Both the position numbers and the translations under genes were made by a program. A DNA stretch of 64,000 nt from Liolophura sinensis (Eukaryota; Mollusca; Polyplacophora; Chitonida; Chitonidae), in NCBI RefSeq assembly GCF_032854445.1, contig NC_088297.1:21339127-21403126 (forward strand), read 5' to 3'. The notes beneath the pieces were generated by a model. The model worked only from the letters and a program-made list of their open reading frames with translations, did no database searches and was not told the origin of the DNA. Positions 45,801-57,800 of the stretch are shown piece after piece (the stretch's first letter is position 1; every line of letters begins with the position of its first letter).

Positions 45801-48800
45801 ATAGCATGTCTCATTCACCACTGTAAACACAATGAAAAAGATAACAAGTGCATTTATATATTTACTTATTACTTATATTACTCATTTTTCCTGATTCTTA
45901 TGAGTTCTATTGAAAGGTGTTATAAGGTTTGCTTTGAACACGGGATGATATTCTGCTGGAAAATTTTAAGTTTCAGCACCAAAAATAATATTTTGTGACA
46001 TTTATTTGCCTCTAAAAATGCACTTCTGTGAACGAAACTTTAGGTTATTTAGGATATTCACGAATCTCAAATTGCAAGCAAATGTATGAAACTGTAATAC
46101 TAATGACAAGGGGCCTCTGTGGCCTAGTGGTTAGTTTGCTAAAGCAGGACAACAACCCAGGAGCCTTTCACCATTGTGGTCGCTGTAAGTTCAAGCCTAG
46201 CTAATGCTGGTCTCTGGCTGGTCATGGGTTGCCTCCCATCACAATGCTGACCTCCATCACATAAGTGAAATACTCTTCCTCTGCGGTCATATGTGGAAAG
46301 GTCTGTCAGCAAGGTCTGTCAGCAACCTGCAGATGGTGCCCGCCGTCATATAAGTGAAACGCTCTTGAGCACGGCTTAAAACACCACTCAAATTTATACT
46401 AACAAGATCTTCCCTTGTTGAACTAGCAACCAATGTAACTCACCAGTAGCATTACAGAACTCTTTCTTGTTTTGTGCAGTGCCATTATCGTATCGGTATC
46501 GACAACATGGCGGGTCAGAATCAAGCCAATCAAAGTAGTCGTCAAGCCAGCTACTGGGAGGATGAGCAATGAAGGTTCTGAAATCAACAGGAGATGACGA
46601 ATTTTGTTTACTTTAACAACAAGAACAGAATGTATGTATGTATGTATGTATGTACAAGTATGTATGTATATATGCATGTACATGTATGTGTGTATGCATA
46701 TACATGTATGTATGTATGCATGTACATGTATGTACATGTATGTATGTATGTACATGTATGTATGTATGTATGTATGTATGTATGTATGTATGTATGTACA
46801 TGTATGTATGTATGTATGTATGTATGTACATGTATGTATGTATGTATGCATGTACATGTATGTATATATGTATGTACATGTATGTATGTATGTACATGTA
46901 TGTATGTATGTATGTATGTATGTACATGCATGTATGTATGTACATGTATGTATGTATGTATGCATGTACATGTATGTATGTATGTACACGTATGTATGCA
47001 TGTACATGTATGAGTCATTAGGTATGCGTACATATATTGTCTTCTTGTGGCAGGGCGAGCCATTGCCACTAAAGTACTGCTGCAACTAAAGCATCATGCT
47101 GAAGACACCAGACATGACACCCTACCCAGTCACATTATACTGACACCAGGTCAACCACTCATGTTTCCTTGCCCTAACCTCCCAGTGCTGAGTGCAAAGT
47201 GAGGCAGCAGCAAGTACCATTTTTTAAGTCTTTGTAATCCGGGTTGTCTCCCGACTTTGAGGCAGACACTCTACCCATGTTCAACAACAGAATGTTGCCT
47301 ACTAGTAACCTAGTAAGAAAACACGTCCATAGTCAATACATGCACATTTTAAAAGAAAAGATAACAAATTATGTAACATTAATTATTTCGAAACAGGGAT
47401 AAAAACAAACCTATATGGTCACAGCCATTTTGTTCTGATGTGTTGGATAACCCTATTAATCAACTTTTAATCTGGAATTTTTACAAAGCCATGGGATGCT
47501 CCAGGTTAAAGAAACCTGAAACACAAGGATATGGCTCAAAGGCACAACCGGGTTCCGAGCGACGTCGGTAGGCCAAAAACAACTGGCTTCTCGGGTTATA
47601 GATATAACCCATGTCTTGTTTTAACATGGCAGCTTTTTTCGATTTTCTCAATGTGCGTGATTTTGCATTCTCTGAACTGTCATATTTCTGTCATACAACA
47701 TCACGAAAATAAAAAGGTAAGCTTTTTAAACTGGACTACTTCATGGATGCATAAATACAGATGGTCTAGAGTTTTCCTTTCTTTTACTAAATCTGATCTC
47801 ATAATTTACACGTCTTAATCTTAGTGTGTGATTTATTATATAGTAAGCAGTCGCTGTGGGTTCAAGTCCAGCTCATGCTGGCTTCCTCTCCGGGCGTACG
47901 TGGGAAGGTCTTCCAGCAACCTGCGGATGGTCGTGGGTTTCCCCCAGGCTCTGCCCAGTTTCCTCCAACCATAATGCTGGCTGCCGTCGTACGAGTGAAA
48001 TATTCTTGAGTATGGCGTAAAACACCAATCAAATAAATAAATAAACATTATATAGTACGGAAGTAAAAAAAATCCACAGAGGAAACTTCTAGGAGAAGAA
48101 CTACAACATTTTGTCTGAAAATTGAAATGCCAAAATGTGTTTTAGGAGGCAAATATGCCAAATAAGTTAGCATAAAAAGTTAGTTTTGGTGTTGAAATAT
48201 TTCTCTAGTAACCTACCATCCTAGCTTCCAAGAAACCTTAAAACAACTTCTTCAGATGAGCTGAACACTTAGAATCAGTGGAAAATGAGTAAATTAGTCA
48301 TGTTTGAACTTTTAGTCTAATTTTTTAGCCAAGCATAACAAAATTTCTGAATCCTCAAATAAATCAATGATTTTTCTGTATCCCTCCTTCCCCTACTCAC
48401 TCATTTGCCCTCCTTGATGCCCTGTACACCTGTCCCAGCAGGGATTTCTCGGGGCACCCATTCCCACCGCAGATGGCGTTCTGTCCGTTAGCCGTAGTGT
48501 AATCATGACCTTCCTCCACCACAAAGTAGACAGGCGGCCCAACTGACAGGTATTCATTCAGGCTGTTGAAGTAGTCCAGCACATACGAGTCCTTCAAACA
48601 GGGAGAAAAACAGTTCAACACATGAGTCCTTCAAACAGGGAGGAAAACAGTTCAACACATACAAGTCCTTCAAACAGGGAGAAAAACAGTTCAGCAAATA
48701 GCAGTCCTTCAAACAGGGAGAAAAACAGTTCAGCAAATAGCAGTCCTTCAAACAGGGAGAAAAACAGTTCAGCACATACGAGTCCTTCAAACAGAGAGAA

Positions 48801-51800
48801 AAACAGTTCAGCACATACAAGTCTTTCAAACAGGGAGGAAAACAGTTCAGCACATATGAGTCCTTCAAACAGGGAGAAAAACAGTTCAACACAAGAGTCC
48901 TTCAAACAGGGAGGAAAACAGTTCAACACATACAAGTCCTTCAAACAGGGAGAAAAACAGTTCAGCAAATAGCAGTCCTTCAAACAGGGAGAAAAACAGT
49001 TCAGCAAATAGCAGTCCTTCAAACAGGGAGAAAAACAGTTCAGCACATACGAGTCCTTCAAACAGAGAGAAAAACAGTTCAGCACATACAAGTCTTTCAA
49101 ACAGGGAGGAAAACAGTTCAGCACATATGAGTCCTTCAAACAGGGAGAAAGACAGTTCAGCACATATAGGGGGCCTTCAAAGGAGAGGAAAAAACAGTTC
49201 AGCACATACAGGGGGCCTTCAAACAAAGAGAAAAAACAGTTCAGCACATATAGGGGGCCTTCAAACGAGAGAAAAAAAAACAGTTCAGCACATGCAAGTT
49301 GATAAAAAAAAAGAAAGAGAAAATAGTTCAGCACACACTAGTCCTTCAAACAAGAGGTAAAATAGTTCAGTATATGTGAGTCCTTGAATGACTTCATCTT
49401 ACTTATGGAAAGATGAAGGGTTTACTTATGGAAAGATGAAGGGTTTACTTATGGAAAGATGAAGGGTTTACTTATGGAAAGATGAAGGGTTTACCTGAGG
49501 CATGGAGAGTTTCTGATCCAGACCAATTTCGATCTTGTTCACCACGGCCACACACACGCAGAACCAGCCCACAAACACAAACATCTGAAATGAACAATGT
49601 GCACATTTTGGAGTTTTCTTAAACACGAAACTGGACAAAACCAACTCCAGGTTTTTCATCAATGAATGAACAGACATACTGACAAATATGACTACAGCCT
49701 TCAGCCTAAGTTGACCATGTAGTATACCACAAAAAAAAAATTATTCTTGATCATTAAAGACTTAAAAATTTTCTTAATTTATAGAACATATATTACAGAC
49801 TGGAAAAATCTGAAAGCATAAGGCCACACCAAATTACCTCCCTTGAGGTCACTCTTCCATTTAAAGGGGCGTTTTTCCTGGGGAAGACGTAGTTAACAGG
49901 TAGGACCTCAGAAAATGGCTGACGGAAAGTTTCAGAGTTAAAGGGGCAAATGCTGGTTGAAGACCTAACTTTAAGACAAATTTTAATTTTGTAATTTTAT
50001 TTGGAACGCAAGCCCATGGATAAACGCTACCCAAGTTTTTAATCCACCTGGAGAAAATCTAAAAATCCTGGCCCTCATACAGCTTCAGCAAACGCCATCA
50101 TGTATATACCTTCTTCCTACACTGAAAAACACCAACTTCATATAAGATCTCTCAACATTTCTGCGTCACTCAAAGGCTGATATCACACTTTTATTTTTGT
50201 TTTCATTCTGTTGCCAAGAAAGTATGTGTCACTGTTGTGACAAATAACCTACACACTGCACGCTTTAATAGGCAAGGTCTCACTTTTAATGTAGTTTCAT
50301 GCCTTAAACACTCATCTCACGTTACATCTTAGTAGATTCTGTGTAACAAGGGAGGTAATTCAGAGCAGGCCTATAAGAGTATAACATTTACAAGATTGCT
50401 CAGCCATATTAAAATTTAGTCTAAACAAGCACACTACATAAATCTCCCTGTCAAGAAACACTCGACTCTGCAATCTCACGGTGAAATCTACACCTACCAC
50501 GATTGGTCGAACCCAATTCAGCATGAGGAAGTCGGCGTAGTAATTCTTCACAACGTAGTACATGCAGCCGTCTTCATTTTTCATAGGCTGCACCTTCGGC
50601 AGTTTGAGGCAACATCCCACGTCTATGCGCTTGGACTGGAACAGCCAATCACAAAACATGCTAGTAAAATTTACAACCATGTATATATACATGTTTATTT
50701 ATCTTGCCATAGTCAAGAATATTTCACTTCTACATTGGTGGCTAGCATTACATTACATATACAATGTACATTACACAGTGGTGACTAGCATCATGTTACA
50801 TATACAATATACATTATACAGTGTCGGCTAGCATCATGTTACATATACAATGTACATTACACAGTGTCGGCTAGCATCATGTTACATATACAATGTACAT
50901 TACACAGTGGTGGCTAGCATCATGTTACATAAACAATGTACATTATACAGTGATGGCTAGCATTATGTTACATATACAATGTACATTATACAGTGTCGGC
51001 TAGCATTATATTACATATACAATGTACATTACACAGTGGTGACTAGCATCATGTTACATATACAATATACATTATACAGTGTCGGCTAGCATTATGTTAC
51101 ATATACAATGTACATTACACAGTGTCGGCTAGCATCATGTTACATATACAATGTACATTACACAGTGGTGGCTAGCATCATGTTACATAAACAATGTACA
51201 TTATACAGTGATGGCTAGCATTATGTTACATATACAATGTACATTACACAGTGTCAGCTAGCATTATATTACATATACAATGTACATTACACAGTGGTGG
51301 CTAGTATGTTACATATACAATGTACATTATACAGTGGTGGGTAGCATCATGTTACGTATGCAATGTACATTACACAGTGTCGGCTAGCATCATGTTACAT
51401 ATACAATGTACATTATACAGTGTCGGCTAGCATTATGTTACATATACAATGCACATTACACAGTGGTGGCTAGTATGTTACATATACAATGTACATTATA
51501 CAGTGTCGGCTAGCATTATATTACATATACAATGTACATTACACAGTAGTGGCTAGCATCATGTTACATATACAATGTACATTATACAGTGTTGGCTAGC
51601 ATTATATTACATATAAAATGTACATTACACAGTGGTGGCTAGCATCATGTTACATATACAATGTACATTACACAGTGGTGGCTAGTATGTTACATATACA
51701 ATGTACATTACACAGTGTCGGCTAGCATCATGTTACATATACAATGTACATTACACAGTAGTGGCTAGCATCATGCTACATATACAATGTACATTATACA

Positions 51801-54800
51801 GTGATGGCTAGCATTATATTACATATACAATGTACATTATACAGTGTCGGCTAGCATTATGTTACATATACAATGTACATTATACAGTGGTGGCTAGCAT
51901 CATGTTACATATACAATGTACATTATACAGTGTACAATTATACTTTGATAATTTGGCAATCTCTGGACTCTTGCTTAACAAATCAGTAGAGGAATTTTAT
52001 TTTTAGTTTTGAAGAAAGTACTACTGCATCATGTGACCTCTCAAAAATGTTGGGCAACTATTTTACACCACATTTATTTTAACAGGGGCGTATGATGAAA
52101 GTTTCACAAAAAAGTATATTAAGTAGATGATCGATGAAGAAATTTGAGGAGCTGAATGTTGTAAGCTTCTTCCTCAAGGAAAGAGGTGTGAACTGTGCCT
52201 TTGGTACACGATGAGACAAGTGACTGGTAAATTAATCTCAACAAAAGACTGCCTAATACTCTTCACAAGTCACATGATACAGTTTTACTAATTTTTCCTT
52301 TAACGCCCAAAAAGTGTGAACTTGGAAGTCCCAGCTTACTAGTTACGCAGCACTTTTACCCGAGAATGACCCTACAATTGATACATTTATTTAACAGTAT
52401 TCTGATTGATGTTTACTGCCCTGCTCATGAAACTTGTCAACTGCGATTTTTTATTTATTTGGTTGATGTTTTACGCAGCACTCAAGAATTTTAACCACAG
52501 ACAATAAATTGTTCTGCCACTGCTCCATTTCTTTTATTTATCTATTTGATTGAGGTTCAATGCACTGCACAAGCATTTTTATGCAGAGATAATAAACTAT
52601 TCTGCCACTGAACCACTTGGTCTATAGAGTTATTTAGTGGATGTTTAATGCATTACACAGGAACCTGGTAAACTTCCTGACTGACAGGTACAGCTTAACG
52701 AGCAAGAGATGGATTCCAGCCTGGTCAATGGTGGATTCCAGACTCCGATCTCATTGGTCAATGGTGTGATTTATTGTGATTTAGCATTTGACCTTTACTG
52801 ACCTCTTGTCGCTTAGCATCCAAGGTCATGAGAGCAACAAAACAAGAGATCTGAAGCAGGAAGTCGATGAGGACAGCCATGGCAGCATACAGAGAGAAAA
52901 TCTTCACCGCCGGCATGTTGGTCAAGCCACCTATAACAGCAAGAGTTCTGGGCACATCAGGATGTATTTATCTTTGCAGAGCTAAACAGACAATGCCTTC
53001 CGATTATTAGTGTTGAAATATAAAGTATTTTGGTCAAACTTTTAAGTTATAAAGGTATATACAAGCCATAAAAAGCCAATATATCACAAAAATGGGGCAC
53101 AACTTTTTCAAATGTCATGTAACTTGCTATCCATAGCCTTTAACTTTGGCAAAAATCCAACAAATTTTGCAACTCTATAAAGTGAAGTGGTTCTGTAGAT
53201 ATATTTATCTATTTATTTGGGCGGTGGGAGGAAACTGGGTAGAGTCCTGGGAAGACCCACGACCAGGTGCAGGTTTCTCTACATATAGTGGTAATGCCAA
53301 AAAATATATGGTTGCATAGAGACAGATTGGAGGAGAGAAAGCGCCCAACCATAATGCCACAAAGTGACTGGCATAGAAAACGTTGTCCCTGTACCATTAA
53401 CAAAACAAGCACCAAAAAAATATTCCATACACACCTAAGAAAAAGGCGATAGATTCCGACAAACTTGTGAGCATCATGCTTGGCCCAACTTTTCCCAGGA
53501 TCCTTCCAATCTGCTCTTCTCGTGTCTCACTGGGTAATCTCACATCTCTCTACCAACAGAATCACCCAAAAAATTATAGCTATCTATACCATAGCTCATG
53601 CATACAGAATACTTTCATATGTGCAAAGACTCAAGAGTCTCTCACCCATATGGTCACTGTGAGTTCAAATACAACTCATGCTTGCTTCGTATATGGCCGT
53701 ACGTGGTAAGGCCTTAAGGCTTAAAGTACATATTTCCTATGTATAGTTTCGTGTATGGCAGTCAGTTGTATCGCTCAAGGAAAGCAGTGTGTCCAGAGTA
53801 AACCTAAAAAAAAGCACACAAAAACCAAAGACTAAACAACAGAAAGAAATATATCATACTAATACTGAAGTCAAGGTTACACAAACTTTTGATCCTCCTG
53901 ACATCTTGACACAGATTCACACCTTGTGTAACAATTTTCTAGTGATGCTTTGACTTCTTTGATATTATACACTTAGAACAGGGAACTATTCCACAAAGCC
54001 ACTTCACATTTGAATCAAAATTTGAAATACGATTTTGCTGCCAATTTTTGACGATCAGTAATTAAAAGTTTGACCACTATATAGATGTTGTCTTCAAGGT
54101 GGATATATTCTGATTTGGCATCACTTTTATGTTTTCTTCTTTGAGATAAAAAGGTGAAGATTTAACCATCCAGTAGAAAATCTAAGCATTGTGAATAGTC
54201 ACAATTTATAAATAAATTTATTTATGTATAACAAGTTATACATAAATTTTGGCTGAAGTCAGATGTGGCTTTTGGGATTGTAAAACAGTACATAAAAATT
54301 GTCTCCGCTCACCTGATAGGTTTGCACCAAAATAAATATGTTATCCACCCCGACAGCGAGCACGAGGAAAGGCACAACTTCAATGATGATCAGAGTGGCA
54401 GGCTGTCCAATGTAGCTGAAGAATCCTAGAGATCCAAGAACGGAGAGGAAAACAATGATCACTCCTCCCAGGCTGAGAGTTCCCTTGAAGTCAACCTGAA
54501 ATTAGTAAACCATCATACACATATATTGTATTTCACCTCTTCAAGGTTAGCGACGTTAAACCCCAAGCACTCACTCACTCACTCTTCAAGGTTAGCATTT
54601 TTCAACAGACACATGCTTGATTCCAATTTGTTCTTCCACCTTTTAGGGCCACTAAAGAGTTATTTGTGAACTCTGACTATTTTTTTTGCCAGAAAAATTT
54701 AGGTACAGCACCAAAAGTATTACTTTAAGCATGATACATGAAAAAGCATAAAATGCCTAGAAAAAGAGGTGAAAGTTTTCTCTACATGTATAACTGCATT

Positions 54801-57800
54801 TGATCACTTATAGACAGCGGTTGAACCCAACTCCAGACCTCAACTCCAGATGTCTGACGAACCCTCAAATCTCTAATGATCACGTGATCATGCTATAACA
54901 ATGAAATATGGATTGATTGATTGACTGACTGACAGATGTCTGACGAACCCTCAAATCTATAATGATCATGTGATCATGCTATAACAATGAAATATTGACT
55001 GACTGACTGACTGACTGATTGATTAGTGCATAATGGAGTATTCAACCTTGTTATACTTCACAGAGTGGTACTTGGTTTTCATTGGTCAATATATACTGCC
55101 ACATGATATTTCCATTCGAGAAAAAGCCCCCTGGACACCGACATCACCAACGACAGCTACTGATCCCCTTCTGACAATACCTCTCCTTACTTCGTATTGG
55201 CGAGCTAAAAATGTATCACAGCACAGAGTGACAGCTGCTGGATTTTCAGATAGACACATGGACTCACCAGAATTCGTTCAAAGGAGTTCATCTGGCCGAG
55301 TGCCACGGAGACATAGATTAACATGATCATGTAGCTTACGATGATCGTTACCACGTCCGACTCACTCTCACGGTTTATCTCGTCCTCGATAGAGCGCTAA
55401 GGACAAAAAAAAAAAAAAAACAACTGATATGCCCTTGTTACAATCATACAGACAGAGGATACTCTTATAAGTTGGAGCCTCCGTGGCTATGGGATTAGCA
55501 TGCTAGCGCAGCACAATGACATAGGAGCCTCTCACCAATGCGGTTGCTCTAAGTTCAAGTCCAGCTCATGATGGTTACCTCACTAGGGAAGGTTTTCCAG
55601 CAAAACCTGCAGACGGTCGTGGGTTTCACTTACGCTCTGCTCAGCCTTCTCCCACCATAATTCTGGCCGCCGCCGCATACTCAAATAAGTGGAATATTCC
55701 TGAGCATGGCGTAAAAACACCAATAAATATTTTTATTTTCATACCCTCTAGAGACAAAAGAAGAAAAATTCAATCTGTCCATACACCAGAAATTGGGAGG
55801 CCTCTGCGTCCAAGGAGGTTAGCGTGATTCAATGGCCCAGAAGCCTCTCACCAATGTGGTAGCTGTGAGTTTAAGTCCAGCTAATGCTGGCTTCCTCTCA
55901 GTCTGAACTTGGGAAGGTCTGCCACCAACCTGCAGATGTCTTGGGGTTTTTGCCAAGCTCTGGCCGGTCTCCTCCCCACCATAATGCTGGCCAGCATCGT
56001 ATAAGTGAAATATTCCTGTGTATAACGTAAAACACAAATCAAATAAGTAAACAAATCAAAAATTTAAACTGGTTTGGCCTAATGTAAGGAAGTGATACCT
56101 CTGTGGAGTACGATATAATCATCTGGTCTGTGTCATTGTATGTTCTGATCAGCTCAATGAACGCTTTCTCCCAGGCCTCCGCTGGTTTGTTCAGTTCTGG
56201 GTCCAAGTGATTGTTCACAATGAAGGTGATGACAAATGCAGACGAATTGTAATAGTTTGTATCTATGCCAAAAGAAAATCAGGAAAAAATGATATGTGCA
56301 GTTAAAAATGTAACATCAAAAAGGCCATGATGAAGGTTCACAAGTATCACAACTGATCTCAGCAAAAACAACAACAATGCCTGTTTAACAGAGTGCTGCT
56401 CATCAAAGTTACAACAACCCCACTAGAGTCTAAATGTCCGAAACCCCCACACCCACCCCCACACCCACCCCGACATCTCCACAAATAGGAAAAAATCCAT
56501 CACCGCACTAAGTACGTGAACGGGAGTAATTTTTAAAAATTATTAACCAACTGTAATTAAACTTAAGAACTGAACATTACATGATTAGGAAGATATATGC
56601 TTTCATGGTATATGAGTTTCATGGTCATTAAATTGGAAGAGTTGAATAAATAAAGTATCAATACATGGCAAAGCACTGTTACACAAAGTCCTGTATTGCA
56701 GTACTTATGAAGCACAAGTTGAGACAACAGGTGTGCTGTGTGGTACACTTCATCCAAATCGGCGCAACAGTTTGGGAGAAGATGTATGGATAAAATCATG
56801 TTTACAGTCAGACAGATGGACAGACAGGGTAATTCCAGTATACACCCCCCCCACCCCCAACTCCTACCCTAATTCACTAAGGATGGGTATAAAAAGTTGT
56901 CATCTGGTGTCAGCCAAGCAAAACAAAGGATTGCTCACCTCTGACCCAAGCCAAAACTACACAAAAGCTGTACAAAACCTTATACCAAGCTTCAATCAGA
57001 ATTACGGCACAAGGGCTTTGCTCACCTCTGATACAAGCCAAAACTACACAAAAGCTGTACAAAACCTTATACCAAGCTTCAATCAGAATTAGGGCACAAG
57101 GGCTTTGTTCACCTCTGATACCAGCCAAAACTACACAGGGGCTGTACAAAACCTTATACCAAGCTTCAATCAGAATTAGGGCACAAGGGGTTTGCCCACC
57201 TCTGAAACCAGCCACAACTACACAAAAGCTGTACAAAACCTTATACCAAGCTTCAATCAGAATTAGGGCACAAGGGCTTTGCTCACCTCTGATACCATCC
57301 AGACCTATACAAGGCCTTTATAAAACCTTACACCAAGATTCAGTTAGAATTAAGGCCACAAGGGGTTTGCTCACCTCTCACACCAGCCAGAACTACACAA
57401 GGACTCCATAAAACCTTACACCAAGCTTCAGTAAGAATTACAATTTGACAATCCGTGAAGCAGCCATTAGCTAGACAGGGTCATGATTTGAGACAGTTTT
57501 GGAATTTACAGATTTGTAACGATTGTCGCTTGATACTTTCTTCATTTAATTCACAATCAGCCTCCCCCTTCAAAAGCCTTCACAGTAGTTTAAATATTTG
57601 GGTGTTGGGGTGGGGATATTCTAGAGTGTCCGACATTTTAGAAGAGTTATGATAGGACTGCAATGGGTACATGTATGCTTACCATTGAAGCCGCCCAGCA
57701 CTACCCAGGGGCTGACTGGACCCCCAAAAGTTCCCAGGCAGGGCAGGTGGAGGGCTGTAGTGTCCGCTACAGAGGCTGGAGCACTGCAACAACAACAACA

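Noticed and set aside
46423..47089. Open frames of up to 220 residues on both strands
   Set aside because: They are readings of the TATG/TACA microsatellite (Tyr/Met/Cys/Val or His/Thr/Ile repeats), with no domain.
48554..49334. 239-residue Cys/Leu/Phe-rich minus-strand frame
   Set aside because: It reads the 39-bp splice-site minisatellite. It is not a separate gene, though parts could be included in NPC1 mRNA by mis-splicing.
50735..51935. Regularly spaced repeats resembling a CRISPR array
   Set aside because: The units are contiguous tandem repeats without unique spacers, in animal nuclear DNA with large introns.
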